Under the pieces are notes generated by a model, which did not search any database, was not told the origin of the DNA, and saw nothing but the letters and a program-made list of their open reading frames with translations. The translations under genes and the position numbers were made by a program. From Amphiura filiformis (taxonomy: Eukaryota; Echinodermata; Ophiuroidea; Amphilepidida; Amphiuridae): 64,000 nucleotides of DNA. Positions within the stretch are counted from its first letter, which is position 1; every line of letters starts with the position of its first letter. This document shows, piece after piece, positions 54,240-63,936 of this stretch. The DNA is taken from positions 20,030,382-20,094,381 of the forward strand of contig NC_092642.1 of NCBI RefSeq assembly GCF_039555335.1. The letters run 5' to 3'.

Positions 54240-54716
54240 TGCTAACAAGCCGCTCCATTCAGCGTGATATGCAACTGGAAGCAGCGTGCACGCGGGATCA
54301 AGCACAGGCCGCTGGATCAAGAGAGTGGTCCCAACTACAGATAGCTAACTTAATTAACTGAGGCTGATGATTTTTCACATGGATTCAAGGAATTTTTGAC
54401 TGTGTTATCAATGGATAGACTGATGATGATTGATGAGCATTGATCAGAATTTTAATGAAGAACTCATATATTGATTTGACTTTGATGTGTTGAATACCAT
54501 TACACATGACCAATAACTTTAAACAGAACATAAAATTGAAGTTGGCGAGACTCCCCTTCGTCAATATAAATTCACTGCTCAAAATTTCATTAAAAGCTTA
54601 ATTTGTATCAATAGTATTAATTGCCAAAAGATGCATGTCCGATGCAGAAAAAAACAGTGATCCTAGTACTAATCGTGAAGAGAGCACAAGTACAGATGGT
54701 CATATTGCTATTGTTA

Positions 54717-55860
54717 TTTGCCTCATTTAGAAAACACAGCAAAAATACAAGATAGAAAGGGAGAGGAAACCCCATTATGTATAGTAATGTGTTTCAACAT
54801 ATTTTATTCATTTTATTTGCCTCATTTAGAAAACACAGCAAAAAATACAAGATACAAAGTGAGAGGGAAACCTCATTATGTATAGGCCCATTCCATGTCA
54901 ATTCAGGGATGTGCACATAGCACCTCTTCAATTTTTTCTTTTTTTTCTGTGTGGTGGTAGATATTGATGAGAGTAAAATCCTGAAAATTTGAGCTTCATA
55001 CTCCATTTCGTTTTCCGTGGCATCAATCAGTTTGATTTTGCATTTAGGGGTCAACTCTATGATAGAGAAGGCAAACCTTACTTTAACTAATGTGTTGAAG
55101 CCATCAAGAACTAAAGCGTTGGATCTCTCAGAAATGTTGTCCAAGAACATATCTTCAACATACTTTGAAAAGTTGATGGTGGGGTAAATTGTCTGACATT
55201 GGTTTTCAGGGGGGTCAAAATGTAAAAAAAGTGGTTTTGTATGGGTAATATCTCAGCTAAATATATTCTAATATGCTCAATATTGGATAAGAGTAATGTC
55301 CTACCAAAGGGCTCTGACTGGCAAAAAAATTGACGCTCAATTATTTTTCACTTTTGGAGTTCTGACCCCAAAGTTGGTCCTGGTTGGACGAATTGCATTT
55401 TGAGGGCCCTATATCTTTTAAAGTAAAGGAGTTACAAGTTTTCTGATAGCAGATTGAATTCCACACCAAAACAATACCCCAGGATACATACTTTTCACAG
55501 TTTTAAAGGGTTCCCTTTATACATTTATGGACCTCCAAACATCGCTTGATGGCTAACACATCATTTTTACGCTGACCCCCTAAATCAAATTGATGCCACG
55601 GAAAACTAAATGGAGTATGAAGCTCAAATTTTCAGGATTTTACTTTCATCAATATCTACCACCACACAGAAAAAAGAAAAAATTGAAGAGGTGTTAAGCG
55701 TGTGCACATCCCTGGAGTTGATATGGAATGGGCCTATAGTAATGTGTTTCAACATATTTATTTTATTCGTTTTATTTGCCTCATTTAGAAAACACAGCAA
55801 AAAATACAAGATACAAAGTGAGAGGGAAACCCCATTATGTGTAGTAATGTGTTGCCTCAT
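54717..55860. repeat. 100 bp tandem repeat, three units, one hosting a MITE
   Basis: Unit: TTATTTGCCTCATTTAGAAAACACAGC...GGAAACCCCATTATGTATAGTAATGTGTTTCAACATATT. Unit 1 at 54717-54817, unit 2 at 54818-54884 continued at 55735-55775, unit 3 at 55776-55850. The 850 bp MITE splits unit 2. Confidence 0.9.
54881..55738. mobile_element. 850 bp MITE with long TIRs and TATA target duplication
   Basis: GGCCCATTCCATGTCAATTC (54885) pairs with its inverted copy ending at 55734. The arms match for about 150-160 bases, including CAGGGATGTGCACA, CACCTCTTCAATTTTTTCTT and the CTGTGTGGTGGTAGATATTGATGA block. TATA lies on both sides (54881-54884, 55735-55738). The adjacent unit 1 of the host repeat has TATG-TATA-GTAATG uninterrupted, demonstrating a 4 bp duplication. 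The class is not fixed by this; 4 bp duplications occur in several DNA-transposon groups. Frames inside the arms are palindrome artefacts. Confidence 0.9.
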
Positions 55861-56800
55861 TTTAAAATTTTCAAAACTTTATAATTAATAAACAAACAAA
55901 AAATTATTAGCAGAGCTTTCGGGAGAGTAAGACATCAATATTGACAATGTGTGTTCAATAGATTTAAGATGATGCAAGACATCATGCATGGGTTGAAAGA
56001 AAAATCCAAATGAGAGCTCCGAAGCCAAGCAACATGCATGTGGAAATCCTAATTGGAAACAACGTTCCAAAGGCTACAGAGCCTCTGAAGGTCATAAATA
56101 GCCAACAAGAAGGACCTTATGCATGCTACACTCCAATAGAATGGATTGTGTATGGAATCCATAAGTCTATCAACTCAACAGCAGGTATATCAGTGAACAG
56201 CATAGCAGTGCAAGAAAGCATTGACAGTCAACTAGTGAAACTCTATAATCATGACTTTCAGGAGAGCCTAGCTGATGACATGCCAGAGAAGAGCATGAAG
56301 GATAAGCAGTTTCTGACAAATGTTGAAGAGACCATAAAGTTCACTGACCATGGACAGTATGAAATAGGCCTGCCACTTGATACAAAGAAGTTACTTTTCC
56401 AAATAATAAGGTTCAGGCAGAAGTCAGAGCTGCACACCTTAAGAGAAAACTATCCAAGAATCAGACCTTCTACACAGATTACAAGACAACAGTCAATGAC
56501 ATGATCCAGAAAGGCTACGCAAAGAGAGTACCGGTGGAAGAGTTGGAAGGCTCACCTGGAAGAACGTGGTACATACCACATCATGGCGTGATTCACCCCA
56601 GGAAGAACAAGCTCCGTGTTGTGTATGACTGCGCAGCAACCTCATTTTAAAATTTTCAAAACTTTATAATTAATAAACAAACAAAAAATTATTAGCAGAG
56701 CTTTCGGGAGAGTAAGACATCAATATTGACAATGTGTGTTCAATAGATTTAAGATGATGCAAGACATCATGCATGGGTTGAAGAAAAATCCAAATGAGAG
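55855..56800. repeat. near-identical direct repeats flanking a BEL/Pao fragment
   Basis: 55855-56016 (162 bp) and 56640-56800 (161 bp), both starting CCTCATTTTAAAATTTTC and ending AAATCCAAATGAGAG, differ by one A (GAAAGAAAA versus GAAGAAAA) by my reading. The second copy continues into further coding-like sequence, the first into BEL/Pao pol. They are not LTRs, since the repeat extends from satellite-like sequence and part of another ORF. A recent tandem duplication, or an assembly artefact, would explain it. Confidence 0.85.
56017..56639 (+). pseudogene. BEL/Pao-type LTR retrotransposon pol fragment
   Basis: The frame from 56010 reads VEILIGNNVPKATEPLKVIN, GPYACYTPIEWIVYGIHKS, KLYNHDFQESLADDMPEKSM, KFTDHGQYEIGLPL. 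It follows the BEL/Pao layout between protease and reverse transcriptase ('DLLIGnn-p-A--P--V', 'GPyA--T--GWvv-G', 'yn-DF-E', 'D-kFm--v--s----dGhY---LPf'). After a frameshift near 56425 another frame gives DYKTTVNDMIQKGYAKRVPV and GRTWYIPHHGVIHPRKNKLR, VVYDCAA, the entry into the RT domain. It is cut at that point by the direct repeat. These enzymes copy the element RNA in cytoplasmic particles. This piece is incomplete. Confidence 0.75.
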
Positions 56801-56940
56801 CCTCAATTGTCTCATCTGGCAAAGATGTCCAAAAGAAGTGTATGTGGGCAAACACACTATTGAACTTGGTGTTGCTATGGCAATTTGCTAATTCAATGAT
56901 GAATATCATCATATTGCAAATGTTTTTACAAGACTCCAAA
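56777..56940 (+). pseudogene. fragment of an unidentified transposon-associated protein
   Basis: In one frame: GLKKNPNESLNCLIWQRCPK, EVYVGKHTIELGVAMAICXF-like. The 'NPNESLN--IW-RCPK--' pattern is familiar from C-terminal parts of repeated invertebrate proteins, but I cannot name the family. The first direct-repeat copy (55975-56016) contains the start of the same motif before switching to BEL/Pao sequence. Confidence 0.35.
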
Positions 56941-57449
56941 GAAAGGATTCAGTGAGCGTGAGGATAAAATCCTCCACTATAAATGGAGAGGGGAAAGGCA
57001 TCCAAGGACAGGAGAAAATATCTGCAAAATGTTTGCAAGGGACATACACAAAAATGTGCAAAAAATGGCCAGAACCAGCCTATTAAGCTGGTTCTCAAGT
57101 ATAAACATTATAAATAGACTGCATCAAAATGATCAGGTAAATGAACAGCAGGATAAAATCCTACCATGGAACAATTCTAATTTTGACTAATGCTATACAG
57201 GACTAAATTTGGGTACTAGTCTACAGTAGGACAAAACAAAAGAAAGACAAGCTCTGACAATGTAAATTCCACCGGTAGAGAGGCGAGGATGAAACAAAGC
57301 CTTCATCTGTTAGCGTCCAACATGCTTAAACTTACGACGGAAGTGAGTAAGATAAAGCAAGGACAAGTTCCTACTCATTTTGACAATGGAGGTAACAATC
57401 ATAGGAACTATTTTAGCACACCAGAGCCCCGTGAATTATTTAGAAGTCT
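56941..57449. other. interval without assigned gene
   Basis: Coding-like short stretches with stops, no recognised family. Purine-rich around 56940-57060. Confidence 0.35.
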
Positions 57450-58205
57450 TTGAGCATATCACAGATGCATCACATTTATTTACAAAACATTTCAGATCTG
57501 AATGAGAACATTGTCAAGTGCTGGGTTTATCAGGACATATTTACACATGAGTTTAACATAGCATTTGGATATCCCAGAAGTGATATCTATGATAAATGTG
57601 AAGGCTTCTATGCAAAGATTAAGCCAGCACAGGCTGAATCGGAGGACACAACATTGGCTGATCTTAAAGTCCAGCATGAGCTCTATGTCAGGAAAGCAGA
57701 TTGCTTCAATACACAAATGAGACAGGTTCCTGCAGCTGCAAAAGAAGATGACACACAAGCAGTCATGTGTATGGACTTTTAAAAAAATCTACCTCTTCCA
57801 CTTACAGGCATAGGGCAAGAATACTACATGCTTGGGTATAGAGGCCTTGCATGTGACGTATCATCCCGTAAATATGGCGGACTACTCAAATGCATTCAAC
57901 AAAAGCATGATTGCAATCTACCGTGACAGTTCGTCTCACACACGTAACCCTGCACTACGATCAAATAGGTTGATGACAACTCCGCCATAACTACGGTGAA
58001 GGACACCGGCTCAAATCCTTTGTTTGGAGCCAATCGATAATTTCATGCAGGGCCTCTATACATGACAAGGTCAACAACGAGGCTACCAATGTACCTCTAC
58101 TCAGAATACTATTCTGGGAAAGGGCCAAATGATGTGATCTCGTGCCTGGATAATTACATTTCCTCACTGCCACAGTCTGTCACCACACGGTTTCTCCCAA
58201 AATAA
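57450..58205 (+). pseudogene. uncharacterised transposase-like protein interrupted by a MITE
   Basis: Part 1 (57480-57830): YQDIFTHEFNIAFGYPRSDI, LKVQHELYVRKADCFNTQMR, then DF, a TAA, KNLPLPLTG and YYMLG. Part 2 (58063-58205): MYLYSEYYSGKGPNDVISCL, DNYISSLPQSVTTRFL. 'F-LSFGYPRSD-C--C' followed by 'DF-KNLPLP', '--YY-R-L' and 'KGPN-V-SCL--YI' is a recurrent pattern in uncharacterised invertebrate transposon proteins, probably with a DDE-type fold downstream. A TAA at 57780 and a 216 bp MITE (57841-58056) break it; the first Cys of the C-x2-C is Tyr here. Confidence 0.45.
57839..58058. mobile_element. 216 bp TA-flanked MITE, GAGGCC family, copy 2
   Basis: TA (57839-57840, 58057-58058) flanks GAGGCCTTGCATG on the left and CATGCAGGGCCTC on the right. 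TGACGTA and AATATGGCGGA near the left and TTATGGCGGA inverted near the right echo copy 1 at 30651-30823. Inserted in the transposase-like ORF. Confidence 0.8.
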
Positions 58206-58638
58206 AAACTAGTATATTGTTGCCTACCTTAGCCACATCAGTAACATGCAACTTCAGTACATCCACATCTACAATTCAATACCAAGAAACATGGTGAGCC
58301 AATTGATTAATTTATAACGGCACTATGTACTCTTGCTGGAGGAGAATCCATCAAGATAAGTCTATGTGAATTATCCATTGTTTCTTTGTGTCATAGAACC
58401 AGATGGACCCATGAGGCATATAGAGGCAAAGAATTTTAATTAATTTTATTTCAAGTGAATCGGACTATCATGTGGTTTTAGAAAGGTAATTTAAAAGAAA
58501 ACACAGGTTTTGATTTTATTGTTTCAAATAACTGTGGTCACAAACAGATAAATCGCATCAGGCTAATGCAGTGTGCGCTAAATCTCATGGTAAATCAAGT
58601 GCCAAATATTCCTGTCCCCCTAATACAAAAAGCAAATA
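58206..58638. other. interval without assigned gene
   Basis: AT-rich, short frames only. It lies between the transposase-like fragment and the gag-like knuckles, and may include decayed gag sequence. Confidence 0.35.
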
Positions 58639-58845
58639 TGGTATTAAGCATGGTTCGACTAAGGCTAGCTGAATCTGCACAAAAGTAAAAGCCATCAGCT
58701 GGTAAAAGGCGTTGCCGAAACTGTGGAGGAGACTCTCCACATCAGGGTGACTGTCCAGCAGTTGGGAAAAGCTGTAACTACTGTCGCAAATAGGGACATT
58801 ATTCTACAGTGTGTAGGAAAAGGGCATGTGCACAAGCAAATGCTA
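58639..58845 (+). pseudogene. retrotransposon gag zinc-knuckle fragment
   Basis: In one frame (from 58689): KPSAGKRRCRNCGGDSPHQG, DCPAVGKSCNYCRK, TAG, GHYSTVCRKR. Two knuckles are visible: C-x2-C-x5-H-x3-C, then C-x2-C-x3-stop-x-H-x4-C, which is CCHC apart from the TAG at 58792. Such knuckles bind the element RNA in Gag of Ty3/gypsy-like retrotransposons, just before the protease. A TAA at 58686 precedes the block in the same frame. The protease expected downstream is not found; the only retropepsin in the window is 38 kb away. Confidence 0.65.
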
Positions 58846-59843
58846 TGATGACAATGCTGAGGTCACAGCCGAATGTCATGCGAAAAAGAACTTACTAACA
58901 GACTTACTAAGCCATGGGTAGATTTAATCAAGTCAACAAATCTTAAAACCCATGCAAAGTAAATGCCACATGACCATATTTTGTTGACATTGTAACGTAA
59001 TATTTGCACGATCAAAAGAAAAAATCTGGACTGAATACAATTATTGTGCATGTCAACTTATTCTACAGTTCCCCTATTATCAAACATCTGTGCATGAAAT
59101 AGCAAGGGGTGAGCCCATATTGTGTATTATGTAGCAGCGATTTAACTAATGTAAGTTATGAATGAGAGGATGTATGTTAACAAATATTCACAGCTATGAG
59201 CCGACCGAGAAGGCAAGTACTAACAATGATGGGGTGGAAGACAAAACCAAATTGGGAAATACAGACTCCATGGCTGCAATGATGCAGACAAAAAGGCTAT
59301 GTTCTGTCGCATGTCTAGAAATGAAAGAGGTTTTTTAAAGGTGAAAATACATTACAGCGAAAACACAATAGAACAGATTTATTCCAATGAATATGCTTAA
59401 CAAATTTGTGCGTAACAAATGAGATGTCAGTCAGGTTGGAATTTTGTCGCCAGAAGACCTTGCCAAATTTAGAATGTGCTGCAATATAATACACTATAGA
59501 ATTGTATTTACATATATTTTGATATTGTAAAACACCCAAATTGGCATTTCATGTTCAATTTATAAAAATTTCTTAAAAAATGCAAACCGCATTAGATTTC
59601 AAACTCCCATGGGACATGAGACAAATCTATTTTTTGGCCTTACTGACGTCATTAGCACCGCCCTGGAAATGATCGGAAAAAGGCAGATAAATTACTGTTC
59701 GGCAAAAGTGTCAGTAGGCTGAAGCAAGACCAAATACTGACAGATAAGCAAGGTTTTACATAAAATGACAAGATAATTACATAGATTATAATTGAATGGC
59801 CTTTCCTATTTGAAGACCAATATTATTTAACCATTTTGAGTAG
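58846..59843. other. interval without assigned gene
   Basis: Short frames only, on both strands; no recognised domain, TIR or RNA gene. Confidence 0.35.
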
Positions 59844-60137
59844 TTGACAGGATCATGGCAAAACAATCTGATATTTGAAAGAGTCACAGATTCTCCTACA
59901 GAGACATGCCAACAATGTTTGCATGCTCATGACTTAAAGCAATCAGTTATTTTTCCCAGCCGTGGTGATGCAATTTTAGATTTAATTATGACCAACATCA
60001 GTTCTTATTTTGATATCCCACTTGATGTGAGTCCCATCGGTAAGAGTGATCACACATGCATTGTCTGGAAGCCTAATAAGATGTATCGCCAAGATAAAAC
60101 TAAAACCGTCACTAAAAAGATTTGTCCCATGAAATAA
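59844..60137 (+). pseudogene. LINE endonuclease (APE-like) C-terminal fragment
   Basis: The frame includes HAHDLKQSVIFPSRGDAILD, LIMTNISSYFDIPLDVSPIG, KSDHTCIVWKPNK. The 'L-Q-V--PTRG---LDLI-TN...P-IG-SDH--V' signature covers the last strands of the APE-type endonuclease of non-LTR retrotransposons, including the Ser-Asp-His catalytic box (SDH, kept here). The enzyme nicks target DNA to prime reverse transcription. The N-terminal two-thirds and the RT are missing. After KKICPMK a TAA ends the frame and the next 300 bases are not recognisably LINE. Confidence 0.7.
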
Positions 60138-60735
60138 GATGTGACAAAAACAATCAACCAGCAGATGGGTTAAATGATAGAATGTGACACATACACTGAC
60201 AGTGGTGTTTAATGAGAAGCTACGGACAGTTGGAGAAAAGACGCCCATAAACTATGAGGAGGAGTTTGAACAAGTTTCAGAATTTCATGCAGGAATTATG
60301 TATGGAAGCAGGGTGATTCAGTCACACAGCTTCCATTTCATAAGAATTGACATGGCAACAATAACAATAATGTATGCTATCAAACACAAAACCACCATTT
60401 GCCACCAAGACAAACCCTCTAGTTCTATCATATGTTACAAATATCAGTGGAATCACAGTTTTCACCATATATATTATTATTAAGCCATATTGTTACCCTT
60501 TGACTCATAAACAAGGTTGTTTCAGTATTTTAGAACTGCTATACATGGATACATATAGTGCGGCATCTGTGCATTGGCCGGCCTGCACATGATCACCAAC
60601 CACATTACATAACAATTGCATCAAAAACTAAAGAAGCACAGCAAATGGTTTCATTTCAAAACTTCCAGTCTTCTGGTCCTATTTTATATCAATATACTTG
60701 CCTTGTCTTGTGAAGATATTTGTTAACTTTTTTTT
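60138..60735. other. interval without assigned gene
   Basis: A 99-codon frame (60184-60483) has no recognised motif. AT-rich remainder. Confidence 0.3.
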
Positions 60736-61053
60736 TAACTAGGTAAAGGTAAAGGAGACGATCCTGTATAAACAGTGATCGGAGTGCCCATCTCTCTTTC
60801 ATTGGCGATTGGGCCAGACTCCTCCATGTAATGTTGCTATAGGGGATCGCTACACCTCCTCTACAGCGAGTCTGTTACCTTCCCAGCATTTAAGAATGCT
60901 GGTACCCATTTAAACACCTGGGTGGAGAGGAGTAATCGAGATAAAGTGCCTTACTCAAGGGCACAACACGATGGCGTCACCGAGGCTCGAACCCGCAACC
61001 TTCCGATTATGAGTCAGTGCCCGTTCCGCTAGGCCGCCGTGCTCCCTAACTAG
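60736..61053 (-). mobile_element. tRNA-derived SINE with TAACTAG target duplication
   Basis: On the minus strand the element starts GGGAGCACGGCGGCCTAGCGG (61046), continues through an A-box-like GGCCTAGCGGAACGG and has a perfect B box GGTTCGAGCC (about 60983-60992), together the internal pol III promoter of a tRNA-like head. The body includes GTTGTGCCCTTGAGTAAGGC, resembling a conserved SINE central domain. The tail is (CTTTAC)2. TAACTAG flanks it at 60736-60742 and 61047-61053, as expected after LINE-mediated insertion. About 304 bp, complete in appearance. Not a tRNA gene: no 3' acceptor partner. Confidence 0.85.
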
Positions 61054-62202
61054 AATTACAGGGAGCATTTCTCTAGTTGAATGCAGTCTGAATACACTAC
61101 ATGATGGTCATTCCTTCCACAAAATAAAATAAAAACAAAAGATTACTGTTTGCTAATTAAAATAAATATCAGTAAGCTCATCCTTTCAATAATTTAAAAT
61201 ATGAGCAAACAAAACAAAACAAGTTTTTTGTTGCTAAAGCTGAGTTTGAATTAAGGCCCAACATGTTAAAGTACTGTTGTATATCATGGTTTTCGGTTTT
61301 TTTGCACCTTTGTTAGTAGCCTCTATGTGCTTGTGGTTAAGCCAAAAGCTGTGTATTAAAGCCAAAAATACGATATGGTACATTCAATTGTGATATCTCT
61401 ACTTAAGTAGTGAATATATGTATTTGAATGGTAGACTTTTTCCCTTAAAATCACTGTTTTCCTTGTTTTTTTTGCCAAATGTTTCATTTCAAAAATGGCT
61501 ATTTTAATGATGTATCGTGCACTTTTAAGCAATTTAATTCAATTTAAAGAAGAACAACAATTTTGAGCCACAGAAAACTCATTTTGCTTTAGCTACACAA
61601 GGATTTAGTGCACATTAATGCAACTTGCATTATTATGTTTTCAGAATCTACCATCCTATATCTTGTAAACATTTTAAAAAAAACCAATTAAACAACATGT
61701 TATTTTAGGAAATAAATACCATGCTGTGAAAACCTAATTTGAAATTGGGCGCCGACTCAACACATTTTATCAGACATCTGATACCTCATCTGCAGAATGC
61801 TTGTTTCACAGAATTTTTGTACCCTATAAAACTTTCATCTTTAGTGAACAAAAAATGTAACCGAGACTAAATATGCGAATATTTTCATTGATGCATGCTG
61901 ATTTTTGTGGAGCAACACAACTGCCCCGATTGTTTGCCTCCAGAATTGATTTTTGCAGATAATTTACAGATGGTGATGGCACATAAGATTTGCAGCAATA
62001 ATAATATAACCAGTGTGATACAATCATAGTTGGTAGTACATGTGATAGGAAACTGGTTTCACCCAGTTTTCCATATGTCTGCGCATGGCATTGTGGTATA
62101 GACTAATAAAGATATACATATTTCATCAACAGGCAAAGCGTCCAGAGGGCCCATTGTTCCATGAGGCGTACACACCAAAATGCTACACCCATTAATTACA
62201 AA
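61054..62202. other. AT-rich non-coding stretch
   Basis: Short frames only; no recognised element. Confidence 0.45.
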
Positions 62203-62764
62203 TGGGCTATTCCAGCTGTATTCCGCCCCCCCCCCCATGGAAGACACTTCCGGAATTCGGGCCTAAATTGACAGCCGGAATTCACATGTCAGGAAAACCC
62301 ATGGAAGACACTGCCGAATTGTGGTAATATGTCTAATATGGCCAGCCGGAATTCACGTAAATGTAAATGTCTTCCATAGGGTTCCAGCTGGAATTAGAAC
62401 ATTTTTGGTTTTCCAGCCAGAATTCAAGTAAATGTCTTTCATAGGTTAATCGAGATGGTGATCATAAGTGAAGATTCTGCTGGAATTGGAGCATTTTTGA
62501 CCATTTTCCAGCCGGAATATTAAGAAATGTGAATGTCTTCCATAAGCACATCATGGCCTTTCACAATCCCCACTCTTGTTTTTTCGTTTATTTTAGCAGC
62601 CAGAGTTTCACCTAATCTCAATGTCTTCCATACCCTCCAGCCGGAATCTTTGCTAAAAATGACTGCTGGAATTCTAGATACATCTCAATTCCAGCTGGAA
62701 TTGTATTTTTTTAACTGGCTTCCATAGGGGGGGGGGGGGTGCCGAATACACCTGGAATAGCCCA
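62203..62764. mobile_element. 560 bp MITE with poly-C/poly-G arms and internal CCGGAATTC units
   Basis: GGGCTATTCCAGCTGTATTC followed by a run of C (62224-62235) is matched inverted at the right by a run of G (62727-62740) then GAATACACCTGGAATAGCCC. Between lie seven or so modules of the type AGCCGGAATTCA...AATGTCTTCCAT in both orientations. No ORF. A modular element of this kind probably grew by internal duplication. Confidence 0.8.
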
Positions 62765-63064
62765 ATCCATGATAGGCACAAACGGTGTGCATGTCGTTTA
62801 ATTGTTACACATGTGTGATAGAACAATCGGCTGTCATGAATATGCGAGGATTCTGTGCTTACAAAGCATGCTGACTTTACCCATTGGTTCGCAATCTGCA
62901 CCTCTTTAATCTATGAATTGTAAAAAGTTAGTTAATCCCGTAATTTCAATCTGTAATTTCAATCTTATCATCAAGCATTACCAATTTCTTGTGCTCTTGA
63001 AGCCCGCAACTGCTCTCTACCATGAACAGTTATGTTGCATTGTTACATACAATTCAAGCCGATA
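62765..63064. other. short unassigned interval
   Basis: No gene or repeat recognised; TAATTTCAATC is doubled at 62940-62963. Confidence 0.4.
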
Positions 63065-63165
63065 GTACGGTTAAGTAAACTGCATTGCCCAAGTGCAAAT
63101 AATATTGGTTAAGTTGAGGCTTGAACCCACAACCTTGTTGTGAAACTGAGCCAACTCATTTCATG
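63065..63165 (-). repeat. old SINE fragment
   Basis: Minus strand: GAGTTGGCTCAGTTTCAC (A-box-like TGGCTCAGT) then GGTTGTGGGTTCAAGCCTCA with B box GGTTCAAGCC, followed by CTTGGGCAATGCAGTTTACTT, similar to the CTTGAG-AAGGCACTTTA of the SINE at 60743-61046. No target duplication seen. Diverged. Confidence 0.6.
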
Positions 63166-63648
63166 GTACAAGTACATGATATGGCATTCACACACTCAAT
63201 ATAAGCTGAAAATGTTTTCAACTGATCACCCGTATTGATGCATTTCCATGACCTGGTACATGACTTATAATACCTTGACCAGTAGGGCATATAGATGACC
63301 GATGTATTTGCATCATCGCTCTTTACTGGTGCTTGCTTCTCCTGATGTACTAGGTCCTTTCCTCCTTTTCCTTTTCTTCTCTTTCTTTTCTTTTGCTAAT
63401 TCTTCTTCAGGGTCCTGTAATATGAATACAAGTTTGATGGGAAACAAGACATGTTATTGTAACTTACATTATATGACTTGTCACAAAGAAACTACTTCCT
63501 ATTCCAGAAAAATACAGAACTAATTTTTTGGGATTAAAAAAATATTATCCTGTTTTGCCAAATGAAACATAGCTAAATCCTAATCTTTTAGTTAGACCTA
63601 ACTAGCAATAAAGGTCAAATTCTAATATTTAGCCAATTTTTGGAAATA
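63166..63648. other. unassigned interval
   Basis: A 73-codon frame (63302-63523) has a hydrophobic Phe/Ser-rich stretch, probably from the CTTTTCCTTTTCTTC tract. No gene supported. Confidence 0.35.
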
Positions 63649-63936
63649 AGGGCCAAAAACATGTGTTTTTTGGGTGTTTTTCGTATACTATGACAATCAA
63701 GCCTAAAGACTTATACTAAGACTAATTTCAATTTATGCATTCCAAATCTTGGAAAAGACATGTTTCATTCTTATAACCAACCATTTAATTAAAGTAACAC
63801 ACACACAAAAAAAATGAAAATTGGAGCAAAACTTCGGCATATACTCAAGATTTTGAATGCTTATACTTGTTCTAAGTCTTTGATTTTTGTGACTTGATTG
63901 TCAGAAAACATGACAAAAATGCATGTTTTTGGCCCT
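63649..63936. repeat. palindromic repeat
   Basis: GGGCCAAAAACATGTG (63649) through TATGACAATCAAG and AAAGACTTATACTAAG pairs with inverted copies at 63855-63936 (CTTGATTGTCAG, GCATGTTTTTGGCCC). Arms about 80 bases, spacer about 130. A MITE is likely; its outer limits are unclear. Confidence 0.65.

Larger units (their letters stand above)
52390..54720. repeat. dispersed repeat pair, one copy split by a LINE
   Basis: Copy A left half 52390-52596 (GATTGATGATGATTGATGAGCAT ... GCTCAAAATTTCATTA) and right half 53252-53360 (TTAATTTGTATCAATAGTATTAATTG ... GATCCTAGTACTA). Copy B is continuous at 54408-54690. In B the two halves meet as GCTCAAAATTTCATTAAAAGC then TTAATTTGTATC. Copy B therefore shows the arrangement before the LINE inserted into copy A. 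Confidence 0.85.

Noticed and set aside
55855..56800. LTR pair of a BEL/Pao element
   Set aside because: The repeats lack TG...CA ends and a primer-binding site. They begin in satellite-derived sequence and include part of another ORF, and the enclosed pol is a fragment.
60960..61046. A genuine tRNA gene on the minus strand
   Set aside because: A and B boxes are present, but the acceptor stem has no 3' partner and the sequence continues as a SINE body with a target duplication.
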